NCBI GenBank assembly: GCA_005809115.1
Contig: SYLK01000382.1
Span: forward strand, 1-6,213
DNA from: Planctomyces sp.
GTDB taxonomy: Bacteria > Planctomycetota > Planctomycetia > Planctomycetales > Planctomycetaceae
Direction of reading: 5' to 3'
DNA: 6,213 bases
The notes beneath the pieces were generated by a model. That model was not told where the DNA came from, searched no databases, and was given only the letters and a program-made list of their open reading frames with translations. The first letter of the stretch is position 1, and each line of letters opens with the position of its first letter. Position numbers and translations under genes: made by a program. Positions 1 through 6,143 of the stretch are shown here, piece after piece.

Positions 1-925
1 AGGGTTCGACATCACTGATCCGCATCAGTCGGGTAAACTTGCCGTCGGGAGCAATGTTCACCGCAGCCGCCGGTGCCTCCAGATATGGGTTGCGTGCGAG
101 ATATCGGCCGTCATACATGATCAGATGCACGGGTTCACTGTTGCCACAGACGAAAGCGCGCAGGTTCCAGTCGTCGAGACACATCCCGTGCTGCCCGCCG
201 CCACTGGTGGCCGTCAGTGTCATTGTACGCGGGTCCAGCAGCAGGTGCTGGCCCCGCGCCTGCAGTCGGCCGCCGGCCGCCCCCACCCGGGCAGATTCCG
301 CCACGGCGACAATCTCGCCACCGTCCAGCCCTGTCGGAATGTGGATTGTGCCGTCGATCCGCCACCGAAACGAATTCAGCATACCTTCGCCGGCCTTGTC
401 CTGCCCAAAGCCCGTGAACACCCGCTGCCGCACGTCAGCCCGACCGTCCCCATCGGTGTCGCGGCAATACAGTATGTCGGGGGCAACGCCCACCATGATC
501 CCGCCGTCCCAGCAGGCCAGAGCCGTCGGATAGTTCAGGTTGTCGACAAAGACCGTGGATCTGTCAAATCGTCCGTCTCCGTCGGTATCCTCAAGCATGC
601 GCACGGATCCGGCCCCCTGAGGACGAGCGCTGCCGTACTGATTGTATTCCGGAAGCTCCACCACAAACGCCCGACCGAATTCGTCAAATTCCAGCGCCAT
701 CGGCGAACGAATATCCGGCTCGGAGGCGACCAGTTCCGCGTGAAAACCTGACCTCAGTCGCATCGCCCGCAGCGATTCCTCAGCAGACCGCGGCGGAATC
801 CGCGGCAGTTCCGCCGAATAGTCGGCTTCCTTCGCGTCTTTCGGACTCTCGGCTGCGAAAATCGCACCGTCGGCCACCATGCAGACAGCGGTCACCAACA
901 CCGAAAAACAGAGAGCCAGCCGCAT
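1..925 (-). CDS. PVC-type membrane-bound dehydrogenase, N-terminal part (runs off left edge)
   Basis: The minus strand is open from an ATG at 925-923 to the window edge, giving 308 codons with no stop; the C-terminus lies outside. Residues 1-25 form a signal peptide (MRLALCFSVL start, AIFAAES cleavage region), so the product is exported. From about residue 50 it matches the 'putative membrane-bound dehydrogenase' domain of planctomycetes and verrucomicrobia (TIGR02604 type): GFHAELVASEPDIRSPMALE at 60-79, FGRAFVVELPEYNQYG near 83-98, LNSFRWRIDG at 183-192, QHGMCLDDW at 245-253 and the end motif ARNPYLEAP at 277-285. Two calcium-loop-like motifs, DTDGDGRFD (113-121) and DTDGDGRAD (156-164), sit on propeller loops. 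Family members usually run to roughly 900-1200 residues, with HEAT repeats and a C-terminal CxxCH heme domain, so about a third is present. GGGAG at 940-936 lies 10 nt before the ATG and supports this start. Substrate is unknown; oxidation of a sugar-like compound is inferred only. Confidence 0.93.
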   Translation of the reverse strand, partial: MRLALCFSVLVTAVCMVADGAIFAAESPKDAKEADYSAELPRIPPRSAEESLRAMRLRSGFHAELVASEPDIRSPMALEFDEFGRAFVVELPEYNQYGSARPQGAGSVRMLEDTDGDGRFDRSTVFVDNLNYPTALACWDGGIMVGVAPDILYCRDTDGDGRADVRQRVFTGFGQDKAGEGMLNSFRWRIDGTIHIPTGLDGGEIVAVAESARVGAAGGRLQARGQHLLLDPRTMTLTATSGGGQHGMCLDDWNLRAFVCGNSEPVHLIMYDGRYLARNPYLEAPAAAVNIAPDGKFTRLMRISDVEP

Positions 926-1497
926 TCTGTGAGATCTCCCGAAATGCCTCCACCGGGCAGTCGAGTCTGTGCCGTGATATGAATCCATTGAAGTTGTCAG
1001 GAGCCGCCCGAGTGGCAACTGCGGATGCCCACGGCCCCACCTTCAGCGATCCGTGAATCGGCCGGCTGAAGCCTCGCGCTGCGGTCACTTCGAGTGCAGC
1101 AGCTGGCGAGAATACCGCCGCGCTGCGCCGGAGTCCAGCTCCGCCCGAAACAGAACTGCCCCAGCCAGATTCGGGGATCCTGCGGCCTGCATCCAGTGGC
1201 CGATCTGCGGCGTCATCGATTCTTGACGAGGTGTGTCGCCTCGTCACTCTTCCCTGCGTCTCGACCACGCGCGACGCAGTGCGGCCACGGAGGTTTTGGC
1301 CGGGATTCTTATCGTCCTGAATTTGCGAACCACCGCAAGGCAGCGAACTCGGCCGGTTCGGCACTGCAGCTGGCTGACGTTTATCGAGGCCATCATCGCG
1401 CGATACAGAAATCGGCGGCCCGAATTGACGTGCCTTCCGGAATCCGCCCGAACCAGACCGTCTCTCACGAATCACACCCGGAAGTGGCGTTGCTCCG
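926..1497. other. 572-base intergenic gap without a convincing gene
   Basis: This gap separates the stop of the membrane-protein gene from the start of the dehydrogenase gene, both on the minus strand. Reading frames crossing it are arginine-, serine- and proline-rich, match no family I know, and run into the dehydrogenase gene in the wrong frame. The clearest structure is the hairpin at 1224-1246. Smaller dyads are ATCGCGCGAT (1395-1404) and CGAAC/GTTCG around a 7-nt loop (1344-1360). A 43-codon minus-strand frame (1216-1085) has protein-like composition but no family match and no clear ribosome site. A possible minus-strand promoter for the dehydrogenase, CTGACA (1000-995) and TATCAC (979-974) with a 15-nt spacer, is too weak to call. 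The gap length suggests that the two minus-strand genes are transcribed separately. Confidence 0.6.
1224..1246. repeat. Perfect inverted repeat (8-bp stem, 7-nt loop)
   Basis: Arms TGACGAGG (1224-1231) and CCTCGTCA (1239-1246) are perfectly complementary around the loop TGTGTCG. On the minus strand it lies about 250 nt downstream of the membrane-protein stop and is not followed by a T-run, so it is not a textbook intrinsic terminator. It could still be a transcript-end or processing hairpin, or a protein-binding dyad. Read on the minus strand it begins TGACGAGGCG, a 10-mer found again in the hairpin upstream of the same gene (2760-2777). Confidence 0.75.
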
Positions 1498-2640
1498 TCA
1501 GCCAGCTTTTTTCAGCCGTCGCTGATTCTTCTGCCTGCCGAAATCTTTCCGGGCAGCCTGTGCCTGGTCATCGGTGGGGTTCAGATCCTGCGGCGCTGGC
1601 AGAGAAGTTTCCGCGGCGGCGGCGTTCTCCGCCGCGAGCTGGCCCGGAGATTCGCCCGCGAGGTTGCGGCTTACCCCGGCAAGACCATCCGGGAGCTCTG
1701 CCGGTGCCTTTGCCTGTGCCGCTGCCTGTCCGGCTTTCGGTGTGTCCAGTTCCCGAAAATCCGTCAGCGTTGTCAGCTGTGTTGCGAGGGAAACACGCCC
1801 ACCCGGATGATGACTGACGTGCATGACAAAGCGACAGTGCAGCAGGCACGCTGCGAAAACCAGTCCGGCATTCGCGAGCATCAGCACCACGCGCAGGGGC
1901 AGTCCCGGCACCAGCCGCGCGACACCGGATTCCAGCGCGGCCAGAACTGCCGTGGTCAGGCAGGCGGCCGAGAGGATCGCCAGTGCGGCGAGATTCGCCC
2001 GCATGTCCGGCAGAATGCGGGCCGCCACATGAATCAGACAGCACGACACCGGCATCAGCAGAAGAACGGGACGGGCCGCGGAGATCGGACCGGTGAGAGC
2101 TTCCACCAGCAGCTGCAGCAACCCTGCCGCCTCAGGACCAGCATCCGTAACCGTCAGGACCCCGGCCGTGACAAGGATGCCGGACATCCATTTCCACGCA
2201 TGATAGCCACCTTGGAAATCCAGTGGACTCTGCGACCGCCGCCAGCCAATCACGAAACAGAGCTGACCGGCCAGACACAGCAGGATCCCGGCAGTTCCCA
2301 CAGCAGCCGGCGGCCGGCCACGAGTCGCGGGGCCAGACTCCGCCGGGCCAGAATAAGGGCCGACAAGGGAAATCGAATCAGCAGTGATCGATGCAAGTCC
2401 CACGCCACCCAGAAGTGCCGTCACGGCGACGATCAGCAATACGTGCTTCCAGAGCCGTGCCGAGATCAGTCGCCGGATCAGAAGATCGCCCGGCTCCACG
2501 TTCGGCACCGGCACATCGCAGACCGGCGAAAGGACGACTCCGAATTCCCCCAGCAGCAGATCCGACTCCGCCAGCTCCTCGGCAGACATCAGGCGGCGCC
2601 GCCGATCAATTGCCTGGCGTGTTTCCGCGTAACCGATCAA
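1498..2640 (-). CDS. Multi-pass membrane protein of unknown function
   Basis: I do not recognise the family. From a TTG start at 2640-2638 the product is 380 residues. Residues 1-60 are hydrophilic, with an RRRR cluster at 13-16 and an acidic AEELAESD stretch. The hydrophobic segments, roughly 65-86, 115-133, 152-165 (weak), 190-209, 215-236 and 250-268, suggest about six membrane helices. The 110-residue tail (270-380) is rich in Ala, Gln and Pro, looks disordered, and ends in the basic KNQRRLKKAG. No catalytic motif, Walker box, CxxCH or transporter signature is visible. The frame is open upstream to a GTG at 2664, but TTG is preferred because GGAGG sits 8 nt before it, while the GTG has nothing well placed; an ATG at residue 18 (2589) also lacks a site. 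The stop is TGA at 1500-1498. It is divergent from the PQQ gene and well separated from the minus-strand dehydrogenase gene. GC-rich codon use and the coherent hydrophobic pattern argue that it is real. Confidence 0.82.
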   Translation of the reverse strand: MIGYAETRQAIDRRRRLMSAEELAESDLLLGEFGVVLSPVCDVPVPNVEPGDLLIRRLISARLWKHVLLIVAVTALLGGVGLASITADSISLVGPYSGPAESGPATRGRPPAAVGTAGILLCLAGQLCFVIGWRRSQSPLDFQGGYHAWKWMSGILVTAGVLTVTDAGPEAAGLLQLLVEALTGPISAARPVLLLMPVSCCLIHVAARILPDMRANLAALAILSAACLTTAVLAALESGVARLVPGLPLRVVLMLANAGLVFAACLLHCRFVMHVSHHPGGRVSLATQLTTLTDFRELDTPKAGQAAAQAKAPAELPDGLAGVSRNLAGESPGQLAAENAAAAETSLPAPQDLNPTDDQAQAARKDFGRQKNQRRLKKAG

Positions 2641-2648
2641 AGCTGTCC

Positions 2649-2653
2649 CCTCC
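2649..2653 (-). promoter_or_regulatory. Strong Shine-Dalgarno deciding a TTG start
   Basis: On the minus strand GGAGG occupies 2653-2649, inside a GGGAGGGGA run, and is followed by exactly 8 nt before TTG at 2640-2638. This is the strongest ribosome-binding signal in the window. It would fall inside the coding region if the upstream GTG (2664) were used, which is why the shorter TTG form is chosen. Confidence 0.65.
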
Positions 2654-2759
2654 CGGCTGGTCACGGCTGTGCCGGCCGGATTTCCACCTGAGGCCGGACC
2701 CGTTACGCTCCCGTAGACCTGACTTCGTCATGGCGATGGCTGATTCCTGAGCAGAAGCT

Positions 2760-2777
2760 GACGCCTCGTCAGGCGTC
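2760..2777. repeat. Inverted repeat in divergent intergenic region
   Basis: GACGCC (2760-2765) and GGCGTC (2772-2777) form a perfect 6-bp stem around the loop TCGTCA. On the minus strand the loop and right arm read TGACGAGGCG, identical to the first ten bases of the hairpin at 1246-1224, in the same orientation. The element sits about 120 nt upstream of the membrane-protein start. It could be an operator or a dispersed palindromic repeat; no T-run follows on either strand. Confidence 0.65.
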
Positions 2778-2843
2778 CTCAGAATTCCCCAACTTCGCGG
2801 GAAGTATTTCACATCACCAGGATTCCCCAGTGTTTTTCCTGTT

Positions 2844-2879
2844 TTGACAAGAGCACCGGAGAAAGCTCTGGTCTATAAT
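2844..2879 (+). promoter_or_regulatory. Candidate promoter for PQQ gene: TTGACA ... TATAAT, 24-nt spacer
   Basis: Perfect consensus boxes for the housekeeping sigma factor occur as TTGACA (2844-2849) and TATAAT (2874-2879), in the most AT-rich part of the intergenic region. The 24-nt spacer is well above the usual 16-18, so the two boxes may not work together. No better -35 lies 17 nt before the TATAAT, and there is no TGn extension. The spacer contains the dyad AGAGC (2850-2854) / GCTCT (2865-2869), a possible regulator site. The TATAAT alone is the best evidence. Confidence 0.4.
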
Positions 2880-2954
2880 CAGTGCCACACGGCAGAGAAG
2901 TCCCGACTGCGGACAGTAGGAATCTCAGGTTTCAGAGGGAAACTCCCCCAATTT

Positions 2955-2969
2955 CCCGCCAGCGGCGGG
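2955..2969. repeat. GC-only palindrome, REP-like
   Basis: CCCGCC (2955-2960) and GGCGGG (2964-2969) form a perfect 6-bp stem made only of G and C, with the 3-nt loop AGC. In the leader RNA this would be a compact stable hairpin. The minus strand across it encodes SPPLAG in one frame, a peptide that turns up in spurious reading frames over REP-like palindromes in many Gram-negative genomes, which suggests a dispersed palindromic element. Confidence 0.6.
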
Positions 2970-2973
2970 CTCA

Positions 2974-2987
2974 GATCAATCCTGATC
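2974..2987. repeat. Short perfect inverted repeat (GATCA / TGATC)
   Basis: GATCA (2974-2978) and TGATC (2983-2987) form a 5-bp stem around a 4-nt loop, starting five bases after the GC palindrome. Alone it is short; its interest is its place in a row of dyads and tandem repeats. Confidence 0.4.
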
Positions 2988-2993
2988 CCGACG

Positions 2994-3038
2994 CCGTGGA
3001 TCGCGAAACCGTGGATCGCGAAACCGTGGATCCGGACA
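2994..3038 (+). repeat. 15-bp tandem repeat, two perfect units and one degenerate
   Basis: CCGTGGATCGCGAAA occurs at 2994-3008 and again, without change, at 3009-3023. A third unit at 3024-3038 (CCGTGGATCCGGACA) keeps the first nine bases. A fourth, more decayed copy may follow at 3039-3052. Each intact unit contains the palindrome TCGCGA and a GATC. The array ends about 45 nt before the PQQ gene start. The 15-bp period would keep a frame open, but no initiation codon in the gene's own frame lies within it, so it is probably untranslated leader. Confidence 0.85.
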
Positions 3039-3043
3039 CCGAT

Positions 3044-3059
3044 GCCAGCGAATGCCGGC
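3044..3059. repeat. Imperfect palindrome just before PQQ gene start
   Basis: GCCAGC (3044-3049) and GCCGGC (3054-3059) pair with one A-C mismatch around the loop GAAT. It overlaps the alternative upstream ATG (3052) and lies 22 nt before the preferred ATG (3082), so a folded form could affect translation start. Its minus strand reads LPAFAG, another peptide common over dispersed palindromes in other bacteria. Confidence 0.4.
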
Positions 3060-3081
3060 AGCCATAGCGAGAATTTCAAAC

Positions 3082-6039
3082 ATGCGGTCAGCGTTTTTTT
3101 TCCTCTCTGTTGCAGCCGCCCTGCTGAACTGTGCGGGGACCTGGAGTCAGGACAACGAAACACAAAAGCCCTTCGGGCTCGAACCCCGAAAGCCCTGGAC
3201 CAGTTCGAAACTTGTCGGCACCCCGGAACCACCGCCACCGTATACCGTGCGGCGCATCTTCCCGGAAATCGTATTCAAGAGCCCGGTCTTTATCGCGCAG
3301 GAACCCGGTACGGATCGGATGATGGTCGGCGAACTGGACGGAAAAATCTGGGCCTTTCCCATTTCCAACCCGGTCCCCGATGCAAAAGAACTGGTGCTCG
3401 AAACGAAACGGCAGCTGTACTCGTTTTCCTTCCACACGAACTACGAGCAGAACGGTCAGATCTTCGTATTCAGTCCCACCGATCCCGAGGACAAATCCGA
3501 GGACAAACGCAGCCGCGTGTCACGGTTCCAGATGAACCTGGACCATCCACGCCGGACCTCGCTGGAACACGAAACGGTGATCGTGGAATGGCCGGCCGGA
3601 GGCCACAACGGCGGCGAAGCCATTATCGGCCCCGATGGATATCTGTACGTGTCAACAGGCGACAGCACCAGTGGATCCGACATCAAGGAAACCGGGCAGG
3701 GCGTGGATGATCTGTTGTCGGTGATGATGCGGCTGGACGTCGATCACCCGGATGAGGGAAAGGCGTATTCCATTCCGCCGGATAACCCGTTTGTGAATTT
3801 TCCCGGTGCCCGCCCCGAGATCTGGGCGTATGGCTTTCGAAATCCCTGGCGATTCTCGTTCGACAAGTCCGGTCGATTGTGGTGCGGGGATGTCGGGCAG
3901 GATCTGTGGGAAATGATCTGGCTGGTGGAAAAAGGCGGCAATTACGGCTGGAGTGTCCAGGAAGGCAGTCATCCGTTTCATCCCGGCAAGAAAGCCGGAC
4001 CCGGACCAATCCTGCCACCTGTGGTCGAACATCATCATACCGAATGCCGCTCGATCACCGGTGGTTATCTGTACGAAGGTTCGCTGCATCCCGAACTGAA
4101 CGGCGTCTACTTCTACGGCGACTATGAGTACGGGATGATCTGGGGGTTTCGCTACGACGGCACAAAAGCGACGGAACAGCGCGTCCTCGCCGACACGGCG
4201 CTGCGAATCCCCACATTTGGTATCAGCCGGAAAGGTGAGATCCTGCTGATGGATCATCCCAGCGGCGAACTCTACGAACTTGTCCCGGCTCCTGCTGCCG
4301 AGGCCAACCAGCAGTTCCCGCGGCAACTGAGCGAAACGGGCCTGTTTGACTCTGTCGGAGACCACGCCCTGGCCAGTGGCGTCATGCCCTATTCGGTGAC
4401 GGCCCCGCAGTGGATCGACAACGGCCGCAAACAGCGGTTCGTGGCATTGCCGGGTGAAAGCAAGGCCGTCTTCAGCGAAACTGGCGCATGGTCGGTTGAG
4501 GACGGAACTGTGCTGGCCGAGACGATTTCACTCGACATGGAGGAGGGGCAGCCTGAAAGCCAGCGGCGAATCGAGACACGGATTCTGCTGCGCCAGCAGA
4601 GCCACTGGCTGGGGTATTCCTATCTCTGGAACGAAGCACAGACAGACGCGACGCTGGTGGAATCGTCCGGCCGCGACGTTGTTCTGAACATCAGAGCGGC
4701 CGCATCCGGACGATCCGAATCACCGGATGGCACACGCCGACAGACCTGGCACATCCCCAGCCGCAGTGAATGCATGTTCTGTCATTCCCGGGCGGCTGAA
4801 TTCGTACTCGGCTTCCGGACGTCACAGCTGAACTGCGATCACGACTACGCCGGCATCAGCGATAATCAGCTGCGGGCGTTCGAACATGCCGCAGTCTTCA
4901 ATGCGCCTCTGCCAAAACCACCGTCTGAACTGCCGGTTCTGACCAGTCCCTACGACGACACCGGGGATCTGCAGCTCCGGGCAAGAACCTGGCTGCACGT
5001 CAACTGCTCGGTGTGCCACGTCGTCGATGGCGGTGGAAATGCCCGCATCGTGCTCAGTCTGGAAACAAAGAACGAAGACATGAAGCTGATCAGCGAAAAG
5101 CCCATCCACGGCGATTTTGGTCTGACCGGATCTGCGCTGATCACACCCGGCGACCCGTGGGCCTCGGTCCTGTTCTATCGGCTCTCCAAAACGGGACGCG
5201 GTCATATGCCGCACGTCGGGTCGCAACTGCAGGACCCAGTCGGCCTGAAAGTCGTTCGGGAATGGATCACACAGCTGCCGCGACCCGAAACCACTGGCGC
5301 TGCCGAACCGCCAACTTCGGATTCAGCCTCACTGGCAGTGGTGGATCAGTTGCGCCAGCGGCAGTTGACCGGCGACCAGGGAGATCAGGCACTGGATCAA
5401 CTGCTGCAGTCGAATCGCGAAGCATTCATGCTTGCGGGTCTGGTCGTCGACTCCACGACGTCCGACTCACTGCGTACCCGTGCCATTGCGAGGGGCGTGG
5501 CACACCGCGACCCCAACATCCGAGATTTGTTCGAGCGATTTATCCCGGAGGAATCGCGTACTCGGACACTGGGAGATCCGATTGACCCGCAGCTCGTACT
5601 TGGCCGCACGGGTGATATCGAACGCGGACGTGACTTGTTCCAGAATGCCTCGTCCCTGCAGTGCCGCAACTGTCACCGCCTGAACAACACTGGCGGAACT
5701 CTGGGTGCCGACCTCAGCCAGGTCGGCAAACGCCTGCGGCGGAATGAGATTCTGGAATCGCTGATCGATCCGTCGAAGAAAATCGACCCGAAGTTCCAGA
5801 CTCAGCTGGTCGTCAGAACCGACGGCAAGGTCCTGACCGGAATTGTGACGGAGAAGAACGATCTGGAGATTCTGCTGAGCGTGCTGCAGGAAGGTCGATC
5901 TGAGCAACTGCGAGTGCCGCTCGCGGAAATTGAAGAACTGGTGCCGCAGACCAGGTCCCTGATGCCGGACAAGCTGCTGCGGGACCTGACTGCGCAGGAG
6001 GCGGCTGACCTGCTGGCATTTCTGACGTCCCTCCAGTAG
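3082..6039 (+). CDS. PQQ-dependent sugar dehydrogenase fused to three c-type heme modules
   Basis: This exported 985-residue oxidoreductase starts with a signal peptide (MRSAFFFLSVAAALLNCAG, about 1-23). Residues 55-402 are a GSDH beta-propeller (PF07995 type): GGHNGGEAIIGPDGYLYVST with H175 in the place of the catalytic base of soluble glucose dehydrogenase, then AYGFRNPWRFSFD with R253 and N254, then GDVGQ and GGNYGW. Residues 412-733 resemble the HNE_0200/SO_2930 cytochrome family (TIGR03806), from LSETGLF through ETRILLR and GYSYLWN to W728, with hemes at CMFCH (564-568) and CSVCH (642-646) and M709 as a possible ligand. A helical linker leads to a PVC heme-binding domain (844-985; TIGR02603 type) with CRNCH (861-865), ESLIDPSK and M961 in SLMPDK. 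Inferred role: periplasmic sugar or polyol oxidation, electrons passing from PQQ through the hemes. ATG 3082 is chosen over 3052 because the signal peptide begins there; neither has a strong ribosome site. The substrate cannot be read from sequence. Confidence 0.95.
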   Translation: MRSAFFFLSVAAALLNCAGTWSQDNETQKPFGLEPRKPWTSSKLVGTPEPPPPYTVRRIFPEIVFKSPVFIAQEPGTDRMMVGELDGKIWAFPISNPVPDAKELVLETKRQLYSFSFHTNYEQNGQIFVFSPTDPEDKSEDKRSRVSRFQMNLDHPRRTSLEHETVIVEWPAGGHNGGEAIIGPDGYLYVSTGDSTSGSDIKETGQGVDDLLSVMMRLDVDHPDEGKAYSIPPDNPFVNFPGARPEIWAYGFRNPWRFSFDKSGRLWCGDVGQDLWEMIWLVEKGGNYGWSVQEGSHPFHPGKKAGPGPILPPVVEHHHTECRSITGGYLYEGSLHPELNGVYFYGDYEYGMIWGFRYDGTKATEQRVLADTALRIPTFGISRKGEILLMDHPSGELYELVPAPAAEANQQFPRQLSETGLFDSVGDHALASGVMPYSVTAPQWIDNGRKQRFVALPGESKAVFSETGAWSVEDGTVLAETISLDMEEGQPESQRRIETRILLRQQSHWLGYSYLWNEAQTDATLVESSGRDVVLNIRAAASGRSESPDGTRRQTWHIPSRSECMFCHSRAAEFVLGFRTSQLNCDHDYAGISDNQLRAFEHAAVFNAPLPKPPSELPVLTSPYDDTGDLQLRARTWLHVNCSVCHVVDGGGNARIVLSLETKNEDMKLISEKPIHGDFGLTGSALITPGDPWASVLFYRLSKTGRGHMPHVGSQLQDPVGLKVVREWITQLPRPETTGAAEPPTSDSASLAVVDQLRQRQLTGDQGDQALDQLLQSNREAFMLAGLVVDSTTSDSLRTRAIARGVAHRDPNIRDLFERFIPEESRTRTLGDPIDPQLVLGRTGDIERGRDLFQNASSLQCRNCHRLNNTGGTLGADLSQVGKRLRRNEILESLIDPSKKIDPKFQTQLVVRTDGKVLTGIVTEKNDLEILLSVLQEGRSEQLRVPLAEIEELVPQTRSLMPDKLLRDLTAQEAADLLAFLTSLQ

Positions 6040-6143
6040 GGCAGTATGTCATCAGGCGTAAGGACCGGCCAAAAAATCAGTTGAACAAACTCATGAAAAC
6101 TTCGGCCGCATGAATCCTGCGCCTCGAATTCGGATTCGCTGGA

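Larger units (their letters stand above)
2641..3081. other. Divergent intergenic region between membrane protein and PQQ gene
   Basis: These 441 bases separate two divergently transcribed genes and hold no convincing gene. In order they contain the ribosome site of the minus-strand gene, a hairpin (2760-2777), a T-rich stretch (2832-2845) next to a plus-strand promoter candidate (2844-2879), and a cluster of palindromes around a 15-bp tandem repeat (2955-3059). If transcription starts just after the TATAAT box, the PQQ-gene mRNA would carry a leader of nearly 200 nt containing the repeat cluster. No promoter for the minus-strand gene stands out. Confidence 0.7.

Noticed and set aside
974..1000. 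Minus-strand promoter for the left dehydrogenase (CTGACA / TATCAC)
   Set aside because: The -10 match is poor and the 15-nt spacer is short, so this is no better than chance.
780..1475. Minus-strand reading frame of 231 codons across the gap and the start of the dehydrogenase gene
   Set aside because: It overlaps the signal-peptide end of the dehydrogenase in another frame, is rich in Arg, Ser and Gly with no domain pattern, and has no ribosome site. It is a by-product of GC-rich DNA.
1807..2691. Plus-strand reading frame of 294 codons opposite the membrane-protein gene
   Set aside because: The composition (Gln, Arg and His-rich) is that expected from the antisense of a GC-rich hydrophobic gene, and no motif or start signal is visible.
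3052..3081. Upstream ATG giving a 995-residue PQQ protein
   Set aside because: The extra ten residues precede a normal signal peptide and there is no ribosome site before 3052; the ATG also falls in an imperfect palindrome.
3115..3135. Lipoprotein signal (LLNC) in the PQQ protein
   Set aside because: The residue before Cys is Asn rather than Gly, Ala or Ser, so it is not a proper lipobox; ordinary signal peptidase cleavage is more likely.
2844..3710. Plus-strand reading frame of 288 codons with PWIAK repeats
   Set aside because: The repeats come from the 15-bp tandem array; beyond 3082 it is an out-of-frame shadow of the PQQ gene, whose own frame has clear domains.
3652..4365. Minus-strand reading frame of 237 codons inside the PQQ gene
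   Set aside because: It lies wholly opposite the conserved GSDH propeller and region just after it; no independent support.
6066..6138. Intrinsic terminator between the PQQ gene and the right edge
   Set aside because: CGGCC/GGCCG (6066-6108) has a 33-nt loop, and CGAAT/ATTCG (6125-6138) has only five pairs with no T-run after it. The AAAAAA at 6071-6076 would give a T-run on the minus strand, but only a 4-bp stem precedes it.
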